A stretch of 6,012 bases of DNA from an uncultured Lachnospiraceae bacterium (lineage in GTDB: Bacteria > Bacillota > Clostridia > Lachnospirales > Lachnospiraceae). The stretch is taken from NCBI GenBank assembly GCA_902767235.1, contig CACXGR010000289.1, forward strand, positions 1 to 6,012, read 5' to 3'. Shown in pieces: positions 1 to 6,012 of the stretch (positions within the stretch are counted from its first letter, which is position 1; the number at the start of each line of letters is the position of its first letter). The position numbers and the translations under genes were made by a program. Under the pieces are notes generated by a model. The model was not told where the DNA came from, made no database searches, and worked only from the letters and a program-made list of their open reading frames with translations.

Positions 1-1473
1 ATCCTGGCGCTGTGTCTTTTCTTTATCATAGACCCGGAAGGATCTACGAACGCACTGAGTGTGATCAGAGGATTTCTGGGCAATGAGATGGGCACTTACT
101 ACCTGGCCGTCGGACTGGGCGTCCTGATCGTGTCGCTGTGGGTGAGCTTTTCGCCCATCGGACAGATCACATTGGGCGATCCCGGCGAGAAACCGCAGTA
201 CAAGTTCTTTACATGGGGAGCCATGGTCTTTACCTGCGGCCTGGCGGCGGACATCCTCTTTTATTCCTTCTGCGAGTGGATCTCCTACGCGCAGGAGCCG
301 CATATCAGGGAGCTGGGATCTGTCCAGGACTGGGCGAGCACCTATCCGCTCTTTCACTGGGGGTTTATCCCCTGGAGCTTTTACGCCATGCTGGCAGCCT
401 GTTTCGGGTTCATGCTGCATGTCAGAAAGCGAAGCAAGCAGAAGTACTCGGAGGCCTGCCGGCCGATCCTGGGGGACAGGACGGACAGGTGGCAGGGAAA
501 GGTGATCGATGTTCTGGCGGTGATCGCGCTGATCGCCGGCACGGCGACGACTTTCTCGGTGGCGACGCCGCTCCTCTCCCTGGCGCTGACGACGCTGTTC
601 GGGATCCCGGGATCCAAGTTTATGACCATCGCTATTTTGGCGGTGATCTGTCTGGTGTACACGATCGCCGTCATGAAGGGGATCCGGGGCGTGTCATGGC
701 TGGCCAATGCATGCATGGCGCTGTTCGGCGCGCTTTTGTTCTATGTGCTCTTCTTCGGCGGGCAGCCGGTATACATCATTGAGACGGGATTTGCGGCGCT
801 GGGCAATATGATGCAGAACTTCATATATATGAGCACCTGGACGGACGCACTGCGGACCACGAACTTCCCCCAGAACTGGACGATCTTTTTCTGGGCCTAC
901 TGGATGGTCTGGGCGGTGGCCTCGCCCTTCTTTATGGGCAGCATCAGCCGCGGCCGCACTGTAAAGCAGGTGATCCTGGGCACTTATATATTCGGCGTGG
1001 CGTCCACATTGATCTCCTTTATCATTCTGGGCAATTATGGGCTGGGCCTGCAGATGCACGAGACTCTGGACGTGCTGGGATTTTTTGAGCAGAGCGGGGA
1101 CCTGTACGCAACAGTCATAGAGGTGATCCGGACACTCCCGCTGTACCGGGTCGTGCTGATCGTCCTGGTGCTCTCGATGATCGCGTTCTATGCGACTTCC
1201 TTTGACAGTATCACCCTGGTGGCTTCGCAGTACAGCTACAAAGAGCTCGCGGAAGGGCAGGAGGCCGGAAAGAGAATGAAGCTCTTTTGGGCGATCCTTC
1301 TGATCATGCTGCCCATTGCCCTGATCTTCAGTGAGGGCTCGATGAACAATCTGCAGACGGTCTCGATCATCGCGGCATTTCCCATCGGCATTGTGATCAT
1401 GCTGATCATCGCGAGCTTCATCAAAGACGCCAACGCGTATCTGGAGAAAACGGGGGAGGATCGCTCCGCATGA
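1..1473 (+). CDS. BCCT-family choline/carnitine/betaine-type transporter, 5'-truncated by the window edge
   Basis: Secondary transporter of quaternary amines in the cytoplasmic membrane. The frame is open from base 1 and encodes 490 visible residues (numbered here from base 1). The GTG at 61 is not the true start: codons 1-20 continue a first membrane helix and align with the CaiT N-terminus, so perhaps 15-30 residues are missing. Family marks seen: LFHWG..PW..Y (W120, W125, Y128), NWTIFFWAYW (292-301), the following SISRGR loop, and ATSFDS (398-403). The C-terminus, ending soon after a SFIKDA stretch, matches CaiT and looks complete. Asp84 sits where choline-specific BetT has Asp and betaine-specific BetP has Gly153. 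T399 and S400 align with the BetP Na2-site Thr/Ser, which CaiT lacks. Tyr300 replaces the first Trp of the usual WAWW. The family is certain. The substrate is not: choline is my best guess, with carnitine or betaine possible. No amine-catabolism gene is in view. It overlaps the next gene by 4 bases. Confidence 0.93.
   Translation: MLALCLFFIIDPEGSTNALSVIRGFLGNEMGTYYLAVGLGVLIVSLWVSFSPIGQITLGDPGEKPQYKFFTWGAMVFTCGLAADILFYSFCEWISYAQEPHIRELGSVQDWASTYPLFHWGFIPWSFYAMLAACFGFMLHVRKRSKQKYSEACRPILGDRTDRWQGKVIDVLAVIALIAGTATTFSVATPLLSLALTTLFGIPGSKFMTIAILAVICLVYTIAVMKGIRGVSWLANACMALFGALLFYVLFFGGQPVYIIETGFAALGNMMQNFIYMSTWTDALRTTNFPQNWTIFFWAYWMVWAVASPFFMGSISRGRTVKQVILGTYIFGVASTLISFIILGNYGLGLQMHETLDVLGFFEQSGDLYATVIEVIRTLPLYRVVLIVLVLSMIAFYATSFDSITLVASQYSYKELAEGQEAGKRMKLFWAILLIMLPIALIFSEGSMNNLQTVSIIAAFPIGIVIMLIIASFIKDANAYLEKTGEDRSA
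1452..1460 (+). promoter_or_regulatory. Ribosome binding site of the glycosylase gene, inside the transporter gene
   Basis: The purine run GGGGGAGGA lies 9 bases before the ATG at 1470 and within the last codons of the BCCT gene. With the ATGA stop/start overlap it supports the 1470 start and translational coupling of the two genes. Confidence 0.75.
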
Positions 1474-1967
1474 AAGAAGAAAAGATCATTCACCCGATCC
1501 CGCCGCTCTATCGGAAGGATTCCCGTGTCCTGATACTGGGGAGTTTTCCGTCCGTGAAATCCCGGGCGTCGGCATTCTTTTACGGACATCCGCAGAACCG
1601 CTTTTGGAAGGTGATGGCGGCAGTGTTCGAGGATGAGATGCCGGCGGATGTGCCCGAGCGAAGAGCTTTTCTGATCCGTCATCGGATCGCCGCATGGGAC
1701 GTGATCCACTCCTGTACGATCCGGGGATCCTCCGACGCCAGCATCAAAGACGCGGTCCCCAATGATCTCTCCGTGATCCTGGACAGTGCACCGATCCGGC
1801 AGATCTATGTGAACGGGAAGACCGCAGAGAAGATGTACCGCAAGTACATTGAGCCCGTGACAGGCAGAAAAGCGGTGTGCCTGCCCTCCACCAGTCCCGC
1901 CAACGCGGCCTGGTCGCTGGACAGGCTCGTGGAAGCCTGGAAAGTGGTGGGAGAAGCGTGCAAATAA
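1470..1967 (+). CDS. Hypoxanthine-DNA (deoxyinosine) glycosylase, uracil-DNA glycosylase superfamily family 6 type
   Basis: Cytoplasmic base-excision repair enzyme, 165 residues, the usual size for this compact family. Members cut the N-glycosidic bond of hypoxanthine, the product of adenine deamination in DNA, leaving an abasic site. Seen in the sequence: the first superfamily motif LILGSFPS (21-28), then FFYGHPQNRFW (36-46), whose Asn43 probably corresponds to the Asn reported to be important for catalysis in the Methanosarcina barkeri enzyme. WDV (76-78), YVNGKTA (113-119) and the second active-site motif LPSTSPANA (138-146) follow. No iron-sulfur cysteine set is seen, unlike family 4 enzymes. 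The start is supported by a strong ribosome site and by the ATGA overlap with the transporter gene, so it should be co-transcribed and translationally coupled. Activity on uracil or xanthine cannot be excluded from sequence; the family call is firm. Confidence 0.88.
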   Translation: MKEEKIIHPIPPLYRKDSRVLILGSFPSVKSRASAFFYGHPQNRFWKVMAAVFEDEMPADVPERRAFLIRHRIAAWDVIHSCTIRGSSDASIKDAVPNDLSVILDSAPIRQIYVNGKTAEKMYRKYIEPVTGRKAVCLPSTSPANAAWSLDRLVEAWKVVGEACK

Positions 1968-1989
1968 TCCTGCCTGCATACCGGATATT

Positions 1990-1998
1990 TGTTAAAAT
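1990..1998 (+). promoter_or_regulatory. Extended -10 promoter element for the epimerase gene
   Basis: TGTTAAAAT gives the TGn extension followed by TAAAAT, which differs from TATAAT at one position. It lies in the AT-richer gap after the glycosylase stop. No convincing -35 is seen: the 17-base position reads CTGCCT, a poor match, as extended -10 promoters allow. Transcription would start near 2005, leaving a leader of about 37 bases with an AGAAAGGGG ribosome site at 2025-2033. No terminator is visible between 1967 and this element, so read-through from the upstream genes is also likely. Confidence 0.5.
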
Positions 1999-2041
1999 AG
2001 AGTGGTAAGAGCAAACAGATATCCAGAAAGGGGTAATCGAT

Positions 2042-2926
2042 ATGCAGTATTTAGAAAACGACCGGATCAAAATTGCAGTGGCTGACCACGGCGCGGAGCT
2101 GTGCAGCATTTACGATAAGAAACGCGGCCATGAAGTGGTCTGGCAGGCGGATCCCAAGTACTGGAACCGGCACGCACCGGTTCTTTTCCCGTTTGTCGGC
2201 AAAGTCTGCGGTGGTCAGTACCGCTACAAAGGGGTGAGCTACCCCATGGGGCAGCACGGCTTCGCGAGGGACATGGACTTTACTTTGGTGAGTACGACCG
2301 AGGATTCCGTCACCTATGTCCTGAGATCCAATGAGGAGACCCTGGCAAAATATCCCTTCGAATTCGAGCTCGAGATCACCCACCGCATTGAGGACAATAA
2401 GGTCTTCGTAGAATGGAAAGTGACCAATCCCTCGGAAAAGGAGCCGCTCTACTTCTCCATCGGCGCGCACCCGGCCTTCAATGTGCCGGTCCTGCCCGGA
2501 ACGAAGAAGGATGACTATTTTGTCGTATTTGAAGGCCATGAGGAACTGGAATACGTCTTCCTGGATCCCGTCGCGGAGGCGGCGGATGCACAGCACCCTC
2601 ACAAGCTTGTGCTGGAAAAGGGTGTCATGCCCGTGACAATGGATCTCTTCGACAATGACGCATACATCTTTGACCACGGACAGGTGGAGAGAGTGGCGAT
2701 CTATTATCCCGACATGACGCCTTATGTCACCATCGACTGCAAGGGCTTCCCTTCCGTCGGCGTGTGGTCCAAGCCCAAGTCGGATGCGCCTTACATCTGC
2801 CTGGAGCCCTGGATCGGACGCGTGGACAATATGGGCTTCACAGGCGAGCTGCCCGAGAAGTTCGAGGAGCAGTGTGCGGCGCCAGGCAAGAGCTTCGAGG
2901 CGGTCTACTCGATCACGGTGGACTGA
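2042..2926 (+). CDS. Aldose 1-epimerase family protein, LacX-like
   Basis: Cytoplasmic galactose mutarotase-like enzyme of 294 residues, the normal length for the LacX branch. The family interconverts alpha and beta anomers of aldoses such as glucose or galactose; LacX-branch substrates are poorly known. It has no signal peptide or membrane segment. Active-site marks seen: LFPFVGK (48-54), GQHGFARD with His72, SIGAHPAF with His143, which should be the general acid, and CLEPW with Glu255, which should be the catalytic base. Lys54 stands where many LacX-type proteins carry Arg (LFPxxGR). The start is supported by AGAAAGGGG eight bases upstream and by alignment of the N-terminus (a start, two short strands, then HGAEL). 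It has its own likely promoter, and the GH3 gene begins 76 bases after its stop in the same direction, suggesting a sugar-use module. The family is clear; the sugar specificity is unknown. Confidence 0.9.
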   Translation: MQYLENDRIKIAVADHGAELCSIYDKKRGHEVVWQADPKYWNRHAPVLFPFVGKVCGGQYRYKGVSYPMGQHGFARDMDFTLVSTTEDSVTYVLRSNEETLAKYPFEFELEITHRIEDNKVFVEWKVTNPSEKEPLYFSIGAHPAFNVPVLPGTKKDDYFVVFEGHEELEYVFLDPVAEAADAQHPHKLVLEKGVMPVTMDLFDNDAYIFDHGQVERVAIYYPDMTPYVTIDCKGFPSVGVWSKPKSDAPYICLEPWIGRVDNMGFTGELPEKFEEQCAAPGKSFEAVYSITVD

Positions 2927-2942
2927 GTAAGGCAGGCGTCTT

Positions 2943-2958
2943 CGGGGAGGCGTCCCCG
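2943..2958 (+). repeat. Short GC-rich hairpin in the epimerase-GH3 gap
   Basis: CGGGGA and TCCCCG form a perfect 6-bp stem around the 4-base loop GGCG. No T run follows, so it is not a convincing intrinsic terminator. It could stabilise the upstream transcript end or be chance. Confidence 0.35.
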
Positions 2959-2964
2959 GCATTC

Positions 2965-2981
2965 TATGATCCGGCCGGATC
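2965..2981 (+). promoter_or_regulatory. Possible -10 box with overlapping 14-bp palindrome, a candidate operator for the GH3 gene
   Basis: TATGAT (2965-2970) matches TATAAT at five of six positions. It runs into GATCCGGCCGGATC (2968-2981), a perfect 14-bp palindrome that would cover the transcription start. There is no good -35 (TTCGGG at 18 bases spacing). A repressor site here is inference. GATCC-containing palindromes also occur inside genes in this window (602-615), which lowers the weight of the observation. Confidence 0.3.
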
Positions 2982-3002
2982 GGAACAAAGAGAGGGAAAA
3001 GT

Positions 3003-5927
3003 ATGCTATCCATTAATATGAGCGACGTCATGAACGTCATAAATTCGATCAAGACCTATCTGATCGCGATCGGCGCCATCATTTTGGCGGCGGTCCTGAT
3101 CCAGATCGCGGTCATGAAGGTGTCAAAGCCGGCTAAGCGTCTCATCAGAGGGACTGCTTTTGTGGCGGCGGTCGCAGGGATCTGTGTCTGCGTGAACATG
3201 ATCTGCACCGGTCCTATGAGCACCATGCTCGACCTGATCAGCGGAAGCGGAACGATCAGCGAGGAGACCTCTAAAGAAGCCTCCGACCTGGCCGTTGCCA
3301 TTGCCGAGGAGGGCACCATGCTCCTTGAGAACGAGGGTGTGCTTCCTCTGGCAGAGGGAACGAAGCTCAATGTTTTCGGATGGGCTTCCACCAATCCCAT
3401 GCTGGGCGGCGGCGGATCCGGCGCCCTGAACGAAGCCTACTCATCCGTGAGCCTTCTGCAGAGTCTGAACGACGCCGGCATCGAGACCAACACGGAACTC
3501 AGCGATTTCTACACCGCCTACAAACCGGACCGTCCGGTCTGCGGCATGTGGGCGCAGGACTGGACACTGCCGGAGCCCAATGTCAGCAAGTATACGGACA
3601 GCATGATGTCGAACGCGAAGGCGTTCTCCGACACGGCCATGATCGTGATCTCCCGTCCCGGCGGAGAGGGCGCAGATCTTCCGAACGATGTCCAGGCGAT
3701 CATCGACGGCACCTATCAGGACGGAACGACCTACAGAGCGGCCACATATGACGACACCCTCAACGAGGGCAATGACTGGAACGCAGGCGATCACTATCTG
3801 ATGCTTGACAACCGCGAGAAAGAAATGATCGCCATGGTATGCCAAAACTTCGAGAAGGTCATTGTTGTCTACAACGGCTCCAACGCGTTCGAGTTCGGAT
3901 TTGTCCGGGAATACCCTCAGATCAAGGGCCTCATCTGGGCGGCGCCCGGCGGACACATCGGTATGACCGCACTGGGTGAAGTCGTCTCCGGCAAAGTCAA
4001 TCCTTCAGCGAAGACGGTCGACACACTGGTCTATGACCTAAAGGAAACTCCCTGGTGGAACAACTTTGGCGACTTCAATTACACCAATATGGACGAGTTC
4101 AAGTACACTTCCGTCGGCTTTACCGGACAGGAGTCCACGTCGGTCCCCTCCTTTGTCAATTATGTGGAAGGCATCTATGTCGGATACCGCTTCTATGAGA
4201 CGGCGGCGGCAGAGGGCCTCATTAAATACGAGGACGTCGTTCAGTATCCTTTCGGCTACGGCCTGTCCTACACGACCTTCACACAGAAGATGAGCGACAT
4301 CAAGGACAACGGTGAAACCATCTCCTTCACGGTGGACGTGACCAATACCGGAAGCGTTGCCGGCAAGGACGTCGTCGAGGTCTACGCTGACCCGCCTTAC
4401 ACAAACGGCGGCATCGAGAAAGCTTCCGCGAACCTCGTTCAGTTCGAGAAGACCGGCATGATCGAGCCCGGCGCTTCCGAGACCGTGAATATCGTGATCA
4501 ACAAGGAAGAGCTGATGTCCTATGACAGCAAAGAAACGAAAGGCTATGTCCTTGAAGCGGGGGACTATGAGATCTCCGTTAATTCCGATTCTCACACCAA
4601 GCTCGATTCCAAAACATTCAGCGTCGCCGAGACTGCCGCTTACAGCGGCGGGAACAAGCGCAGCAGTGATCTGATCACAGCTACGAACCAATTTGACTAC
4701 GCGGCAGGCAATGTGACATACCTGTCCCGCGCGGACAAATTTGCCAACTACGCGGAAGCGACAGCAGCGCCTTCCAGCTTTGAGATGGCGGCGGACGCAA
4801 AGGCAGGCTTCTACAATATCAGCAACTATCTGACCGCGGAAGCGACGGCAGCGGACGAAGACCCGGATGCAGCAGCGGTCACGACCGGCGCCGCCGGCAG
4901 CCTTAAGCTCGCCGACATGCGCGGGCTCGCCAAGGACGATCCCAAGTGGGATCAGCTGATGGATGAGATGACACTGGATGACATGAACGCGCTTATCTCC
5001 CTGGGCGGCTACCAGACCAATTCCGTTGACAACATCGGCAAGGTGCGCACCAACGACTGCGACGGTCCCGCTTCCATCAACAACAACTTCACCGGCGTCG
5101 GCTCCATCGGTTTCCCTGTCGGCGTCACGATCGCAGCCACCTGGAATAAGGACCTGGCATATCAGTTCGGTGAGAGCATCGGCAAGATGGCCAATGAGAT
5201 GGACGTCTCCGGATGGTACGCACCGGCGATGAACAACCACAGAACGGCTTTCGCCGGCCGCAACTTCGAGTATTACTCCGAGGACCCGGTCCTCTCCGGT
5301 CACATTGCAGCAAATGCCGTCAAGGGATCCCAGGACTACGGTGTATACGCGTACATGAAGCACTTTGCTCTCAACGACCAGGAGGGCAACCGCTGTGACA
5401 TGCTCTGCACATGGTGCAATGAGCAGGCGATCCGCGAGATCTACCTGAAGCCTTTCGAGAAGTGCGTCAAGGACGCTGACTGCCTCGCAGTCATGTCTTC
5501 CTTCAATTACATCGGCAACCGCTGGGCAGGCGGAAGCGCTTCTCTGTGCAAAACAGTCCTCCGCGGCGAGTGGGGCTTCAGAGGATTTGTCGAGACGGAC
5601 TATTTTGGCGTATACGGATACATGAGCAGTGACCAGGCGATCCGAAACGGCACCGACCTGATGCTGGTCAACTATCCCACAGAGACCAATGATGTCAGAT
5701 TCCGGGATACCAAGGGCGCACAGCAGGCCATGCGCACGGCGGCGGAGAACATTCTCTATGTCGTGGCCAACAGCCGCCAGTATGATCCCGCCAATCTCAG
5801 CACCGGCATCGCGAAGTGGAAGATCATCATGTATGCGGCAGACGTGGTCATGGCACTGATCTGCCTGGCGCTGCTCGGGAAGTTCTTCGGCAACTTCAGG
5901 AAGAGGCGTAGAGGAGAGATGAAGTGA
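3003..5927 (+). CDS. Membrane-anchored glycoside hydrolase family 3 with inverted domain order
   Basis: Retaining glycosidase, probably a beta-glucosidase or beta-xylosidase, 974 residues. Two membrane helices (about 18-38 and 49-68) flank a basic loop KVSKPAKR; a third helix (about 941-962) precedes the basic tail FRKRRRGEMK. By the positive-inside rule the enzyme body lies outside the cell, held at both ends. Domain order is reversed relative to typical GH3: the alpha/beta sandwich usually called the C-domain comes first (about 90-345: LLENEGVLPL, GGGGSG, GKVNPSAK), then an Fn3-like domain (about 385-540, opened by YVEGIYVGYRFYE and YPFGYGLSYT), an Ala-rich linker (about 545-635), and last the barrel (about 640-925: CDGPA, GRNFEYYSEDP, KHFALNDQE). 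The predicted nucleophile is Asp866 in ETDYFG and the predicted acid/base is Glu222 in RPGGEGAD; both are present. Inverted GH3 enzymes are known from Ruminococcus albus and Butyrivibrio. AGAGGG at 2991-2996 lies six bases before this ATG; Met6 is an alternative start. Substrate unproven. Confidence 0.92.
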   Translation: MLSINMSDVMNVINSIKTYLIAIGAIILAAVLIQIAVMKVSKPAKRLIRGTAFVAAVAGICVCVNMICTGPMSTMLDLISGSGTISEETSKEASDLAVAIAEEGTMLLENEGVLPLAEGTKLNVFGWASTNPMLGGGGSGALNEAYSSVSLLQSLNDAGIETNTELSDFYTAYKPDRPVCGMWAQDWTLPEPNVSKYTDSMMSNAKAFSDTAMIVISRPGGEGADLPNDVQAIIDGTYQDGTTYRAATYDDTLNEGNDWNAGDHYLMLDNREKEMIAMVCQNFEKVIVVYNGSNAFEFGFVREYPQIKGLIWAAPGGHIGMTALGEVVSGKVNPSAKTVDTLVYDLKETPWWNNFGDFNYTNMDEFKYTSVGFTGQESTSVPSFVNYVEGIYVGYRFYETAAAEGLIKYEDVVQYPFGYGLSYTTFTQKMSDIKDNGETISFTVDVTNTGSVAGKDVVEVYADPPYTNGGIEKASANLVQFEKTGMIEPGASETVNIVINKEELMSYDSKETKGYVLEAGDYEISVNSDSHTKLDSKTFSVAETAAYSGGNKRSSDLITATNQFDYAAGNVTYLSRADKFANYAEATAAPSSFEMAADAKAGFYNISNYLTAEATAADEDPDAAAVTTGAAGSLKLADMRGLAKDDPKWDQLMDEMTLDDMNALISLGGYQTNSVDNIGKVRTNDCDGPASINNNFTGVGSIGFPVGVTIAATWNKDLAYQFGESIGKMANEMDVSGWYAPAMNNHRTAFAGRNFEYYSEDPVLSGHIAANAVKGSQDYGVYAYMKHFALNDQEGNRCDMLCTWCNEQAIREIYLKPFEKCVKDADCLAVMSSFNYIGNRWAGGSASLCKTVLRGEWGFRGFVETDYFGVYGYMSSDQAIRNGTDLMLVNYPTETNDVRFRDTKGAQQAMRTAAENILYVVANSRQYDPANLSTGIAKWKIIMYAADVVMALICLALLGKFFGNFRKRRRGEMK
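4751..4853 (+). repeat. Imperfect 19-base direct repeat in the GH3 linker
   Basis: CGCGGAAGCGACAGCAGCG at 4751-4769 recurs at 4835-4853 with one mismatch, 84 bases (28 codons) apart and in the same frame. Both copies encode AEATAA, in the low-complexity linker between the Fn3-like domain and the barrel. It is probably a small internal duplication, or convergence in an Ala-rich spacer. Confidence 0.5.
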
Positions 5928-5968
5928 GCAGTGTGCTCTGAAAAGTGAATATGGTCTGAAAGAGAGAC

Positions 5969-6012
5969 TGCCGCCCTGAGGAGTTGATTCTCAGGGCGGC
6001 ATGATCATTTTC
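5969..6012 (+). terminator. Intrinsic terminator after the GH3 gene
   Basis: GCCGCCCTGAG (5970-5980) pairs perfectly with CTCAGGGCGGC (5990-6000). The stem gains T5969-A6001 outside and A-T plus G-T pairs inside, leaving a five-base loop. TTTT at 6008-6011 follows after a six-base spacer, and the window ends there, so the full T tract may be cut off. It lies 42 bases after the GH3 stop. The upstream side is purine-rich (GAAAGAGAGA), so on the minus strand the hairpin is also followed by pyrimidines and could act in both directions. Confidence 0.75.

Noticed and set aside
61..63. GTG as the start codon of the BCCT transporter
   Set aside because: The frame is open back to base 1, and the 20 codons before it encode the end of the first membrane helix and a DPEG loop that fit the family. 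There is no ribosome site before 61.
602..615. Perfect 14-bp palindrome GGATCCCGGGATCC inside the transporter gene
   Set aside because: It lies in coding sequence for an ordinary loop (GIPGSK) and is explained by codon choice and the high GATC density. It is used only as a caution for the palindrome at 2968-2981.
1236..1979. 247-codon open frame on the minus strand
   Set aside because: It spans the ends of two well-supported + strand genes and their overlap, with no protein motif of its own.
2051..3052. 333-codon open frame on the minus strand
   Set aside because: It is antisense to the epimerase gene, whose catalytic motifs are intact, and resembles no protein I recognise.
4038..5363. 441-codon open frame on the minus strand
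   Set aside because: It is a shadow opposite the GH3 gene, which has clear domain motifs throughout. The antisense protein shows no recognisable family and has composition typical of antisense reading in GC-rich DNA.
5924..5941. Tiny frame GTG to TGA (five codons) overlapping the GH3 stop, with a purine-rich stretch before it
   Set aside because: The purine stretch encodes the end of the GH3 basic tail, and a five-residue product has no support.
1..6012. CRISPR array, tRNA or rRNA genes, insertion sequence ends, riboswitch or defence system
   Set aside because: I saw no regular spaced repeats, tRNA-like folds, transposase motifs, long leader regions or defence-protein motifs. All gaps between genes are under 90 bases.

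Overview
The window carries four protein-coding genes, all on the + strand and closely packed, in DNA of roughly 57% GC by eye. The protein families suggest an anaerobic gut or rumen Clostridia, most likely Lachnospiraceae: a BCCT transporter, a family 6-type hypoxanthine-DNA glycosylase, a LacX-like aldose epimerase, and a membrane-anchored GH3 enzyme with inverted domain order. This placement is inference from family resemblance; no rRNA or marker gene is present.

Layout. Bases 1-1473 hold the 3' part of a BCCT-family quaternary-amine transporter whose start lies left of the window. It overlaps by ATGA (1470-1473) a small DNA repair glycosylase (1470-1967). A 74-base gap follows, with a good extended -10 promoter element (1990-1998). 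Next come an aldose 1-epimerase-like gene (2042-2926), a 76-base gap holding a small GC hairpin and a perfect 14-bp palindrome over a possible -10 box, and a 974-residue membrane-bound GH3 glycosidase (3003-5927). A strong hairpin at 5969-6001 followed by a short T run probably ends the unit.

Function. There appear to be two transcription modules. The first (BCCT transporter plus glycosylase) joins amine uptake to base-excision repair, probably by operon economy rather than shared pathway. The second is a plausible carbohydrate module: the GH3 enzyme would act outside the membrane on beta-linked sugars, and the cytoplasmic epimerase would interconvert anomers of imported sugars. The hexose or oligosaccharide transporter linking them is not visible here.

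I see no RNA genes, CRISPR array, insertion sequence or phage gene, and no clear candidate for an undescribed multi-gene system. The most interesting details are within proteins: an Asp at the BetT-type choline position of the transporter, an altered aromatic box in the same protein, and a GH3 enzyme with reversed domains, membrane anchors at both ends and a cysteine cluster near its active site. The unusual density of GATC sites is also worth a look.
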